NCBI GenBank assembly: GCA_902767195.1
Contig: CACXGS010000204.1
Span: 1 to 13,626, forward strand
DNA: 13,626 nt
Source of the DNA: an uncultured Lachnospiraceae bacterium
Lineage (GTDB): Bacteria; Bacillota_A; Clostridia; Lachnospirales; Lachnospiraceae
Direction: 5' to 3'
Part shown: positions 1 through 7,611 of the stretch, piece by piece
Layout: every line of letters begins with the position of its first letter
How positions within the stretch are numbered: position 1 is the first letter of the stretch
Position numbers and translations under genes: made by a program
The notes under the pieces: model-generated
Told to the model about the DNA's origin: nothing
The model's database searches: none
What the model saw: only the letters and a program-made list of their open reading frames with translations

Positions 1-66
1 GCAGCTATTCTCAAAGAAATGGATCAGCAGGAGATTTACTCCGACATATCTGCCTGGGAATTCTAG
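1..66 (+). CDS. 3' end of an unidentified protein-coding gene (partial)
   Basis: The frame beginning at base 1 is open for 21 codons and reads AAILKEMDQQEIYSDISAWEF before a TAG at 64-66. The start lies outside the window, so the family cannot be recognised from this acidic, soluble-looking tail. Support for it being a real gene is positional: the stop codon forms the first three bases of the loop of a strong + strand terminator (52-84), exactly where a gene end is expected. It converges on the sensor kinase gene, whose stop is 20 bp away. A chance open frame of this length is possible, so confidence is moderate. Confidence 0.55.
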   Translation, partial: AAILKEMDQQEIYSDISAWEF

Positions 67-84
67 AAGAATTCCCGGGCTTTT
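52..84 (+). terminator. Rho-independent terminator of the partial + strand gene
   Basis: A 12-bp stem (52-63 with 69-80) closes a five-base loop, TAGAA, and is followed by TTTTATT. In the + transcript the one imperfect pair is a G-U wobble. In the - transcript the same position is a C-A mismatch and the trailing sequence is not U-rich. The element therefore looks directional for the + strand gene, and the kinase gene ending at 86 has no clear terminator of its own inside the window. Confidence 0.85.
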
Positions 85-85
85 A

Positions 86-1477
86 TTAACCTGCATCCGT
101 TTCTTCCATACTGATGGAAAAGGAAAAATAATTATACCCGTCCTCACTCCAGGCCTTTACATTTCCTCTATGAAAAAGAGCCATCTGCTTTACAATTGCA
201 AGGCCAATCCCATATCCTCCCCCTCTTTTCCGGGAGCGATCTGCCTTATACAAGGCATCCCAGAAATATTTAATATCTTCATTGCTCATGGGTTCTCCAC
301 TGTTTTTTACGGTAAAAGAATAGGATTTCTGACCTTTCTCCCCAATCAGGTAAATGGGCTTGTTGGGTTCACCATATTTCACTGCATTATCGAGCATATT
401 ATAGAGGGCGTATTCGACAAGATCCCGGGCAATCAGGATAACTGCCTTGTCATAACTGCATTGGACCATATCTTCCCGTTCCATTATTATCAAACGGTTT
501 AGAACGGCATTGAAAAACTCCTCTGTATCACAGGGTTCCTTCTTATAATATTCGCCGGCACTGTCTGATGTAATCAGGGCAAGCATACCATTGGACATAT
601 TATTCAACCGGTCACATTCCTCTACAATAATATTACTGTACCTCTGTATTTTCCGCTGCTCTGAAGCAAGTACTCCTATGTTTTCCGCATAACCCCGGAT
701 GATAGTCAGAGGGGTCCGTATATCGTGTGCCACATTGCGGACCAGGTTCTTCCTTCGTTTCAACTCCCTGTTCATCTCATCTATGTTCTCTTTGAGCTCG
801 TCAGACATCGTGTCGATGGAAGCAGCCAGTTCTCCAATCTCATCATGGGTTTGAAACATCAGTTTCTCATCAAACTCCAGATGGGCCATCTTATTTGTAA
901 TGCGACACATAACATTCAGTCTTTTAACTATACTGTTTGTTATATAGAGGCATAGAATCAGAATACACAGAGCAAAAACACCTACAGCGTAAAAACTGAA
1001 ACGAGTTAGAATCCTTCCACTCTGCATCATTCCTCCAAGACCCTTGCTCATAAGAATATAATAATCCGGAAGCGGATGAAGCATATAGAAAAGCCGCAGG
1101 TCTCCCTTTTTTTTCTTTCCCGTGAAGTAAAACAGCTCTTCCCCGACTGCGCAGTGTTTCATCTTTTTCTGAAAGGCTTCTTTGTCTGAATCTGGCACAA
1201 ATATGGCCGGATTGCCATCAAACTCGAAAATCCCGTCTCTGACCTGAGAGGCAACGACCTGAATATAGCTGTCATTCCTTGCATCTGCTGCAATGCCCTC
1301 ATAATCTTTCCCTTCTTTCACGGCTTTCGACATCATTTTCCCATATTCGATCATATGCTTTTTTGTATCTACAATAAAGATCGGCTTAAGAAGAAAGTGA
1401 AAGGCACACTTGATAATTAACAGATTTATGATTAAAAAAAGGAAAAACGTCAATAAGATCTTAGGTTTTAACTTCAT
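86..1477 (-). CDS. Membrane sensor histidine kinase (HAMP-HisKA-HATPase)
   Basis: This is a transmembrane histidine kinase of 463 residues that would autophosphorylate and pass phosphate to the response regulator encoded just upstream. Visible order: TM1 about 7-30, an extracytoplasmic sensor region about 31-156, TM2 about 160-183, a HAMP linker about 184-236, the H-box NVAHDIRTPLT with phospho-acceptor His251, the N-box LYNMLDNAVKYG (358-369), and the G2 box GGGYGIGLA (419-427). The usual D-x-G-x-G G1 box reads NSGEP (392-396), a variant common in Firmicutes kinases. The sensor region has no domain I recognise. The start lies 9 bp after the regulator stop with only a weak ribosome site, so translation is probably coupled to the regulator. 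Family assignment is firm; the signal is unknown. Confidence 0.95.
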   Translation of the reverse strand: MKLKPKILLTFFLFLIINLLIIKCAFHFLLKPIFIVDTKKHMIEYGKMMSKAVKEGKDYEGIAADARNDSYIQVVASQVRDGIFEFDGNPAIFVPDSDKEAFQKKMKHCAVGEELFYFTGKKKKGDLRLFYMLHPLPDYYILMSKGLGGMMQSGRILTRFSFYAVGVFALCILILCLYITNSIVKRLNVMCRITNKMAHLEFDEKLMFQTHDEIGELAASIDTMSDELKENIDEMNRELKRRKNLVRNVAHDIRTPLTIIRGYAENIGVLASEQRKIQRYSNIIVEECDRLNNMSNGMLALITSDSAGEYYKKEPCDTEEFFNAVLNRLIIMEREDMVQCSYDKAVILIARDLVEYALYNMLDNAVKYGEPNKPIYLIGEKGQKSYSFTVKNSGEPMSNEDIKYFWDALYKADRSRKRGGGYGIGLAIVKQMALFHRGNVKAWSEDGYNYFSFSISMEETDAG

Positions 1478-1486
1478 ATGCGCTCA

Positions 1487-2170
1487 TTAATACCGGGTAA
1501 TATCCCCGTCAAAATAATATCCTGCACCCCTGACAGTTCGAATGTGGCTGCTGTAGTCTCCCAGAGAACGCCGGAGCATCTTAATATGTGTATCAACAGT
1601 TCTGTCATTTCCATCATACTCCACACCCCATATCCTGTCGATGATAGCTTCTCTGGGAAGAATAATCCCACTGTTGTCCAAAAGCAGGATGAGGAGCTGA
1701 TATTCCTTAATTGTCAGACTGATTTCCTTTTCCCGGAGGAAAACCCGGTGAGAGACAGGCTGGACTCTCAGTTCTTCACAGACATATTCCTGATCTTCTT
1801 CCTGCCTTCTATCCCGAATCAGCCTTCTTGCCCGCTCCAGAAGGATCTCCCTTCCAAAGGGTTTTGACACGTAATCATCTGCACCGGCCCGAAGTGCCCG
1901 CAGTTCACTTTCCTCGTCCCCCAGAGCTGTCAGGACTAATATCTTCAACCCAAAGCGGGAACGCACATACTCCAGCACATCCCATCCGTCCAGTCCCGGC
2001 ATCATGATATCCAGTACTAAAAGTTTTATCCCCTTGTTCTTCTGGAGAAGTTCTATGGTTTCCTGCCCGTTTTTTGCAGAAAACACCTTGTAATTATCCA
2101 TCTCAAAAAAATCACAGAGCATCTCATTGAGCCTGTCATCGTCATCTGCAATCAGAATCTTTTCCTGCAT
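1487..2170 (-). CDS. OmpR/PhoB-family response regulator
   Basis: A 227-residue two-domain transcription regulator, the normal length for the family. The receiver domain (about 3-115) has the acidic pocket Asp10/Asp11, phospho-acceptor Asp54 in LVLDIMMPGLDGW, the switch residue Thr81 and the conserved Lys103 in VSKPF. The winged-helix DNA-binding domain (about 130-222) shows the typical LTIKEYQLL, the WG at 181-182, DRTVDTHIKMLRRSLG and IRTVRGAGYYF segments. It lies 47 bp downstream of the lipoprotein gene and 9 bp upstream of the kinase gene, all on the - strand. Partnership with the kinase is near certain from gene order. The ribosome site AGGGG stands rather far (about 13 nt) from the ATG, but no better in-frame start is seen. 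Target genes are unknown; the adjacent lipoprotein is a natural candidate. Confidence 0.96.
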   Translation of the reverse strand: MQEKILIADDDDRLNEMLCDFFEMDNYKVFSAKNGQETIELLQKNKGIKLLVLDIMMPGLDGWDVLEYVRSRFGLKILVLTALGDEESELRALRAGADDYVSKPFGREILLERARRLIRDRRQEEDQEYVCEELRVQPVSHRVFLREKEISLTIKEYQLLILLLDNSGIILPREAIIDRIWGVEYDGNDRTVDTHIKMLRRSLGDYSSHIRTVRGAGYYFDGDITRY

Positions 2171-2217
2171 GGCACATTTTATCCCCTTTCACAAAACATA
2201 CCGGCTTAAACCGCTCA

Positions 2218-2736
2218 TCAGTCATCATAAACATACCAGAATCCTCCAAAACGGAATGCATAGATGACTCCCTCTTTAAAGGTCTTACCGTCTTTTTTGC
2301 CGCCTTCTAATGTTGCCGTGTAGTCACATCGGTAGACATCTGTCACATATTTTATCTCCGCAAAGGAAAAATAGTCCAACACTGCCTGTTCATCTTCATC
2401 ATTTCCTTTGACAATTTCCCCCCGATCGATTACAAGCTTCGTTTCGTCTCCGTATCTGGCCTTGAAAATATCCTTTTTCATATCTGCCAGAACATTAACT
2501 TTACCGCCAAAGGTCCATTTTGGCCACATTTTCCACATTTTCCTGTAGTTTACATCCTGGTAGGCCGCCACATAATCATCGATCATCATGGTCTCATCCC
2601 GCTCTTCCTGCAGACTGACTGCCCTCTCAACGTCTTTGCCACAGCCCGTCATACAGATCATGCAGATAAAAATCAGGGCCAGTATCGACCTGATCGCTGC
2701 TGTCTGCCGCTTTATGCTAGTATGAATATATGACAT
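2218..2736 (-). CDS. Putative lipoprotein, first gene of the two-component unit
   Basis: A 172-residue protein of unrecognised family. Residues 11-28 form a hydrophobic signal segment preceded by Lys9/Arg10, and MTGC (29-32) is an acceptable lipobox, giving a mature membrane-anchored protein starting at Cys32. The mature part begins with an acidic stretch, then has a Trp/Met-rich segment (YRKMWKMWPKW) and ends in aromatic beta-like sequence (AFRFGGFWYVYDD). This pattern resembles NTF2-like extracytoplasmic lipoproteins, but that is only an impression. The start is supported by AAAGGAGG 7 nt upstream (2744-2751). The regulator gene begins 47 bp after the stop with no terminator between them, so co-transcription is likely. 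It could be an accessory sensor for the kinase or a target of the regulator. Confidence 0.8.
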   Translation of the reverse strand: MSYIHTSIKRQTAAIRSILALIFICMICMTGCGKDVERAVSLQEERDETMMIDDYVAAYQDVNYRKMWKMWPKWTFGGKVNVLADMKKDIFKARYGDETKLVIDRGEIVKGNDEDEQAVLDYFSFAEIKYVTDVYRCDYTATLEGGKKDGKTFKEGVIYAFRFGGFWYVYDD

Positions 2737-2850
2737 ATTTAAGCCTCCTTTATATTGCCGGTCACCCTGCCGGGATGTTTGTCAGATTCATGCTGTTCTT
2801 ATCATATCATACCTGAAAACGATATGGATATTCTTTTGAGAAAAAGCAGA

Positions 2851-2881
2851 AAAAAAGCACCATAAACTGTGGTGCTTTTTT
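2851..2881 (-). terminator. Rho-independent terminator of pckA
   Basis: A perfect 12-bp inverted repeat (2851-2862 with 2870-2881) around a 7-nt loop. Read on the - strand it is a GCACCA/TGGTGC core followed by a run of T. It begins 16 bp past the pckA stop codon and separates pckA from the lipoprotein-regulator-kinase unit. Confidence 0.9.
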
Positions 2882-2896
2882 CTGGAGTATTTCCTT

Positions 2897-4486
2897 TTAT
2901 TTTGCTTTAGGTCCTGCATTTACAATCTCTGCAGGCATATTCGGATACTTCTTTGCGAAGTTATCCTCAAACATACGAGCAAGCTTATTGGCCTGGGCGT
3001 CATAGGCGGCCTTGTCCGCCCACATGCCACGGGCATCCAGCTTCTCTGCCGGAACATTAGGACATGATACCGGATAATCTACGTTAAATACATCATGATG
3101 TTTGAATTCAATCTGATCAAAATCTCCATTCAGAGCAGCTGTAACCATGGCACGGGTATAAGAGAGCTTCATTCTTTTTGCTCCGTCAGCTGCGCTTCCA
3201 CCTGCCCATCCGGTATTTACCAGATATACTTTCGTTCCGTACTGGTCAAGCTTCTCTCCCAGCATCTCAGCATACACGCTGGGATCCATTGGCATAAAGG
3301 GCTCCCCAAAGAGGGTGGAGAATGTAGGCTGTGGTTCTGTTACCCCACGCTCTGTGCCTGCCAGCTTGGAAGTGAATCCGGTTACGAAATGATACATAGC
3401 CGCATTCTTATCCAGACGGCTGATGGGAGGAAGAACACCAAAGGCGTCTGCCGTCAGAAAGATTACCACTTTCGGAACCCCTCCCACTCCGGGAATCTGA
3501 GCATTGTTTATAAAATCAATCGGATAGCCGACACGGGTATTCTCTGTCAGGCTTCCATCATCAAAATCCAGTTCTCTGGTCTCGGGATCCATGATCACGT
3601 TCTCCACCAGCGATCCAAAGCGGATAGCATTATAAATATCCGGCTCCTTCTCTGCGGAAAGATTGATACACTTGGCGTAGCAGCCTCCTTCCAGATTGAA
3701 GATGCCGTCAGGAGACCATCCATGCTCGTCATCACCGATCAGATTCCTTGCCGGATCTGCAGATAAGGTAGTCTTTCCTGTTCCGGAAAGTCCGAAGAAT
3801 ACTGCGGTATCTCCTGTCTCAGGGTCCATGTTTGCGGAACAATGCATGGGGAGCACATTATCCTTAGTCAAAACATAATTCATTGTGGAGAAGACACTCT
3901 TCTTAATCTCTCCGGCATACTGGGAACCTGCGATTACGATGGTCTTTGCTTCATAATCGATCATGATCGCTGCCTCAGAATGTACTCCATCCACCTCAGG
4001 CACGCACTTAAATCCCGGTGCCACCAGCATTGTGAAATCAGGCTCTCCGTAATTCTCGAGTTCTTCCTCTGTAGGACGAATCAGGAGATCTCTGATAAAA
4101 AGATTCTGGCTTGCCAGCTCGTTAACGATACGGAATTTCTTGGTGTACTTGGGATCTGCTCCGGCAAATCCGTCAAAGATATATATCTTTCTTCCCTGAA
4201 GATATGCTGCCACCTTATCCCGGATGGCATTAAATTTCTCCCTGGAGATCGGGACATTTACACTGCCCCAGGCGATCTCATCATGAACGCCCTCTGTATC
4301 AACAATAAATTTATCCTTGGGAGAACGCCCGGTATATTTGCCGGTTGTCACCACAAGGGCGCCGTTGTTGGCAAGGGTTCCTTCCCCATTTGCCAGCGCT
4401 TCCTCTACAAGACGGGCTGTCTCCATATTGCGATAAACTGCCTTAGGGCCGATAATTCCCCATTTTTCTAAACCATAAGTCTTCAT
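2897..4486 (-). CDS. pckA: Phosphoenolpyruvate carboxykinase (ATP)
   Basis: This cytosolic enzyme interconverts oxaloacetate plus ATP and PEP plus CO2 plus ADP, linking the C4 acids with PEP in gluconeogenesis or, in many anaerobes, running in the CO2-fixing direction. The product has 529 residues, typical of the ATP-type family. Visible signatures: the substrate-binding GRSPKDKF (53-60), the PMHCSANM segment with the metal-binding His (about 213-220), the P-loop GLSGTGKTT (232-240) and the kinase-2 segment LIGDDEHGW (249-257). All catalytic motifs look intact. The start is fixed by CCTCCTT (AAGGAGG on the coding strand, 4496-4502), 9 nt before ATG. It appears to be monocistronic: its own terminator follows at 2851-2881 and a 215-bp gap with promoter-like sequence lies upstream. 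Confidence 0.98.
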   Translation of the reverse strand: MKTYGLEKWGIIGPKAVYRNMETARLVEEALANGEGTLANNGALVVTTGKYTGRSPKDKFIVDTEGVHDEIAWGSVNVPISREKFNAIRDKVAAYLQGRKIYIFDGFAGADPKYTKKFRIVNELASQNLFIRDLLIRPTEEELENYGEPDFTMLVAPGFKCVPEVDGVHSEAAIMIDYEAKTIVIAGSQYAGEIKKSVFSTMNYVLTKDNVLPMHCSANMDPETGDTAVFFGLSGTGKTTLSADPARNLIGDDEHGWSPDGIFNLEGGCYAKCINLSAEKEPDIYNAIRFGSLVENVIMDPETRELDFDDGSLTENTRVGYPIDFINNAQIPGVGGVPKVVIFLTADAFGVLPPISRLDKNAAMYHFVTGFTSKLAGTERGVTEPQPTFSTLFGEPFMPMDPSVYAEMLGEKLDQYGTKVYLVNTGWAGGSAADGAKRMKLSYTRAMVTAALNGDFDQIEFKHHDVFNVDYPVSCPNVPAEKLDARGMWADKAAYDAQANKLARMFEDNFAKKYPNMPAEIVNAGPKAK

Positions 4487-4553
4487 ATTAAAAATCCTCC
4501 TTCAAAGATAATAATAAACTGTAAAATATATAGAACAGTCAAGATTCCACATC

Positions 4554-4582
4554 ATTTTATCATCAGCCGATTCGCCATGCAA
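4554..4582 (-). promoter_or_regulatory. Possible pckA promoter (extended -10)
   Basis: On the - strand a TGATAAAAT extended -10 (4554-4562) lies 17 bp after a weak -35 TTGCAT (4577-4582). A second candidate nearer the gene has a better -35, TTGACT (4537-4542), but a poorer -10, TTTATT (4513-4518), at 18 bp. Either would serve pckA; the sequence alone does not decide. Confidence 0.35.
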
Positions 4583-4701
4583 GTCGTTTCCTCTGATACT
4601 GCAAAATTCATGACTTTTTACAGGCAATTCTCCGGAAAATACCGATTTTTATGAAATTGCACCAAATAATCTTGCAGTATTCCCCTGAGAACTTTATCTA
4701 T

Positions 4702-6336
4702 TTATTCAACAAGCGCCACGACACCGCTGTTTCCGGCGAGGTCCACGACCAGCTTTCCATCACGAATCTCAAGATTCTCGCAGCCATCTGTATTCATGGC
4801 AGCTCCGGCAATTCCGGCAGATCCGCCGGCTTCTGCGAACTCATTGTAGACTCTTTCCATGTTTTTCATGAAATTCTTCAGATTATCCATATATGGCTGA
4901 ATCTGTTCTTTTACCGGACACATGATATCCAGCTCCTCTGCCGCCCGGCGGAGGTCCTCTGCCTTTTGACGAATCTCCCCGGCGGCACCGAGAAGCTGTC
5001 CGGCCTTATCCTTCAGTTCATCCTTCTGCTCACTGTTTCTTCTTACCTGCTCTTCCGTGAGAGAACTATCGTTCTTCTCCTCCGGCAACGTGAGAAGGTT
5101 TATTGCCTTTGACGCATGAACAGGAAGCCCAATCTCAAGATGGGCAGGATTATCATCATTATTGACCGCTGTCACGATAACTCTCCCATTAAGAATCCTT
5201 CCGAAGGCAAACTGTCGGTTCGTCAGCAGCAGCTCCTTGTATTCTCCCTGGCTGGCCTCAGGAAATTCCCTCTTTATCCGTCCCAGGGCCGCAAACAGTT
5301 TTGGAAGAGCGTCTTCTTCATTGAAATCAGATAATTCCAGGGCGGGACGCAGGTTCCAGTCGGAACCGTACTGCTTGTCGCCGGGTATTCCGAATTCAGA
5401 CCCATAGTAGATTGAGGGGATTCCGGGAACCATATACTGAATTATGGCCACCGGCACCATGTGTGCCTTAATATTGAGCTTTGACCAAATCCTGGATACA
5501 TCATGATTGTCTGTAAAGGTGTACAGCCGGATCCGGTCTCCGGTCAGGCTGTTAAGCCGCCGGATGGAATGGGCAATCTCGAAATAATTATGATCATTAT
5601 GTCCTGAATAAATCCCCTTGTGGAGTTCATAGTTGGTTACGGAATGGAGCATTCCTTCGTTGGCCCATCGGGAGTAATCACCATGAATAACTTCTCCCAT
5701 CAGCCAGAATTCATCTTTTAAAGAATCACAGATTCTCCTGAGGTCTGCCATAAAGCCAAAATCCAGTACATCCGCAGCATCCAGACGAATCCCGTCGATA
5801 TCAAATTCATCCACCCAGAATCTTACCGTGTCAAACAGGTAATCCTTCACTTCCTGATTCCACAGATTCAGTTTGGCCAGCATATTGTGGCCGCCCCAAT
5901 TATCATAGGAAAAGCCGTCATTGTATTCATTGTTTCCCCAGAAGTTCACATTGCAATACCAGTCCTTATAGCGGGAGGCTTCCCTGTGATTCTTCAGGTC
6001 CTCAAAAGCAAAGAAACTTCTTCCCGTATGGTTGAATACTCCGTCAACAACAACACGGACACCCATCCTGTGACAGTCTTCCACGAATTCTTTAAAATCC
6101 CGGTTCTCTCCCAGCCGGCTGTCTACTTTCCGGTAGTCTCTGGTATCGTATCCATGACTGTCCGACTCGAAAAGAGGTCCTATATAAATTGCATTGCAGC
6201 CGATTCTTTTAGCATGCTCTGCCCACTCTTTCAACTTGCCAAAACAATCCCCTTTCTCTCCGTGATTCTCATGAGGACATCCGCAGAGACCCAGGGGATA
6301 AATATGATAAAATACCGCACTGTCATACCATGCCAT
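4702..6336 (-). CDS. GH13 alpha-amylase/neopullulanase-like enzyme with C-terminal helical insert
   Basis: An intracellular (no signal peptide) glycoside hydrolase family 13 enzyme of 544 residues, probably acting on maltodextrins. The four GH13 regions are intact: DGVFNH (98-103), DGIRLDAAD with nucleophile Asp186, GEV with acid/base Glu215, and FTDNHD with Asp279. The closing barrel segment PGIPSIYYGSEFG (304-316) is also clear. The C-terminal beta domain starts near 375, but after LLTLPEE a charged, heptad-like helical stretch (about 425-503) interrupts it. A Gly/Ala linker follows, then the final strands (521-543, IRDGKLVVDLAGNSGVVALV). That insert is unusual for the family. The start has TAGGAGA 7 nt upstream. 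Exact specificity (neopullulanase, maltogenic amylase or cyclodextrinase) cannot be told; the long N-terminal beta domain of classical neopullulanases is absent. Confidence 0.92.
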   Translation of the reverse strand: MAWYDSAVFYHIYPLGLCGCPHENHGEKGDCFGKLKEWAEHAKRIGCNAIYIGPLFESDSHGYDTRDYRKVDSRLGENRDFKEFVEDCHRMGVRVVVDGVFNHTGRSFFAFEDLKNHREASRYKDWYCNVNFWGNNEYNDGFSYDNWGGHNMLAKLNLWNQEVKDYLFDTVRFWVDEFDIDGIRLDAADVLDFGFMADLRRICDSLKDEFWLMGEVIHGDYSRWANEGMLHSVTNYELHKGIYSGHNDHNYFEIAHSIRRLNSLTGDRIRLYTFTDNHDVSRIWSKLNIKAHMVPVAIIQYMVPGIPSIYYGSEFGIPGDKQYGSDWNLRPALELSDFNEEDALPKLFAALGRIKREFPEASQGEYKELLLTNRQFAFGRILNGRVIVTAVNNDDNPAHLEIGLPVHASKAINLLTLPEEKNDSSLTEEQVRRNSEQKDELKDKAGQLLGAAGEIRQKAEDLRRAAEELDIMCPVKEQIQPYMDNLKNFMKNMERVYNEFAEAGGSAGIAGAAMNTDGCENLEIRDGKLVVDLAGNSGVVALVE

Positions 6337-6403
6337 AATATAATCTCCTACTATTTTCTATAAACAAAAAGCGTACTTATGTGCAAGTATATCATAAACG
6401 CAC

Positions 6404-6433
6404 AAAAAAAGGGAGACTTTTATTCTCACTCCC
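6404..6433 (-). terminator. Probable terminator of the acyltransferase gene
   Basis: On the - strand GGGAG (6429-6433) pairs with CTCCC (6411-6415) across a 13-nt loop, followed directly by seven T (6404-6410). The stem is short, but the T run is strong. The left arm lies in the last codons and the stop codon TGA is at the start of the loop. Confidence 0.55.
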
Positions 6434-7472
6434 GGACCCTGGCAGCAGCATCACACACTGCATCCGCCAACCTGCGGGTTAAATCCAGAGGAATACGGAA
6501 CCAGCGCTCCTGCCAGGCGATGAACAGGGTAAGAAGAAAACCAAGTCCCAGATACAGCCATCTCCATGTATTGGGAAACAGAACCGGAAGCTGGTCTTTA
6601 AAACCACAATATACAAATATATATAGAAACAACCGGTGCCAGAAATAAATGACAAGGGTGTTCTTTCCGATCATCTCCATAACAGGAATTCGCCACGCGG
6701 GCGTAAGAGAGATAATAGCTGCTCCCATCAAAAAAGAAATTATGTAAGCTGCCAGTCTCAGCCTCCACCACCCCCATTCCGGAAGAAGACGCTGGTGGAT
6801 ATAGGGTGTTCGTCCCGCAAACAAGCGAAAACTGCGGTGAGCAAACTCAGGATCCCTCACCACGAAAAAAACAGCCAGGGCTAATATCATTACAGCCAGT
6901 ATCCTTATCCGGATTCCGGATGTCCATTGACGGACCTTTCCCTCCTCCAGGATATATCCCAGATAATAAAAAGGAAAGAATACAATAATGCGGGATAAAT
7001 TAAACACAATATTGATCCATTCCATGTATCCGGCAACGCAGGCAAGAAAGACACTGACCGGCAAAACAATCCTCGGATTTTTATCCCGGAGGAGATTAGT
7101 CAGAATGAGAAAAGCTGCCATGGCAAACATATACCAGGGCAAATTAGGATCTGATACCCACAAAAAAACCGGATTCTTCCCAAACGACTTTTTAATCAGG
7201 TAGATGATAATCTTCAGGAGATACCCAAGGAAAATAAAATAAACCGGCCGATTCCAGGAAAAAGGATGATTCTCATCAATCTTTCTGCTCAGGAGTCCGG
7301 CTGTAAAAAAAAACAGGGGCATATGAAAAAAATAAATAAATACAACAATCCCCTTCATAATCGGATCGATGATGGGACCGGAAGCAAACCGGTCGGCAAA
7401 ATGCCCCCAAACCACGGCAATCATCAAAAATGCTTTCAGATTGTCCCATCTGTATATTCTGTTTCTGGTCAT
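6426..7472 (-). CDS. Acyltransferase family 3 membrane protein (fucose-4-O-acetylase-like)
   Basis: A 348-residue polytopic membrane protein with about ten hydrophobic segments. The N-terminal YRWDNLKAFLMIAVVWGHF carries the family's conserved Asp10 and catalytic-type His24. FFHMPLFFFTAGLLS (48-62) and the late GKNTLVIYFWHR (269-280) are further hallmarks of the NolL/fucose-4-O-acetylase branch (COG3594-like). Members transfer acetyl or other acyl groups to sugars of surface polysaccharides or glycolipids; the substrate here is unknown. The ribosome site is weak (AGAAAG about 11 nt before ATG), and the nearby earlier ATG runs into a stop. It is transcribed divergently from the secreted protein gene at 7612, possibly sharing control in the 139-bp gap. 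It may modify the glycan made by the GT2/membrane pair further along, but that link is speculation. Confidence 0.88.
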   Translation of the reverse strand: MTRNRIYRWDNLKAFLMIAVVWGHFADRFASGPIIDPIMKGIVVFIYFFHMPLFFFTAGLLSRKIDENHPFSWNRPVYFIFLGYLLKIIIYLIKKSFGKNPVFLWVSDPNLPWYMFAMAAFLILTNLLRDKNPRIVLPVSVFLACVAGYMEWINIVFNLSRIIVFFPFYYLGYILEEGKVRQWTSGIRIRILAVMILALAVFFVVRDPEFAHRSFRLFAGRTPYIHQRLLPEWGWWRLRLAAYIISFLMGAAIISLTPAWRIPVMEMIGKNTLVIYFWHRLFLYIFVYCGFKDQLPVLFPNTWRWLYLGLGFLLTLFIAWQERWFRIPLDLTRRLADAVCDAAARVRE

Positions 7473-7547
7473 ATCATAACTATCTTTCTGGAAATCCTCT
7501 GATTTAAAGCAAAAAGTAACGAATTCTTTACAATCATTTTCACAATA

Positions 7548-7575
7548 TTGTTTTCTTTCTGCCCTATGCTACAAT
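7548..7575 (+). promoter_or_regulatory. Extended -10 promoter for the secreted protein gene
   Basis: TGCTACAAT (7567-7575) is a good extended -10 element, preceded at 16 bp by a weak -35, TTGTTT (7548-7553). Transcription would start near 7582, giving a leader of about 30 nt. A perfect 10-bp palindrome, ACAATATTGT (7542-7551), overlaps the -35 and could be an operator. Confidence 0.6.
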
Positions 7576-7595
7576 TATACAAAGAAGACTATATC

Positions 7596-7602
7596 AAAGG
7601 AG
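7596..7602 (+). promoter_or_regulatory. Ribosome binding site that fixes a TTG start
   Basis: AAAGGAG lies 9 nt upstream of a TTG at 7612. No in-frame ATG occurs until Met43, which would remove the signal peptide, so this site decides in favour of the TTG start. Confidence 0.75.
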
Positions 7603-7611
7603 CCTAAGTTT

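Noticed and set aside
275..330. Degenerate G1 box (NSGEP) in the histidine kinase as a sign of inactivation
   Set aside because: The H, N and G2 boxes are intact and this variant is common in active Firmicutes kinases of this type.
3095..4471. Long + strand open frames (3095-3766 and 3842-4471)
   Set aside because: Both are mirror frames of pckA, whose conserved motifs prove the - strand reading. No ribosome sites precede them.
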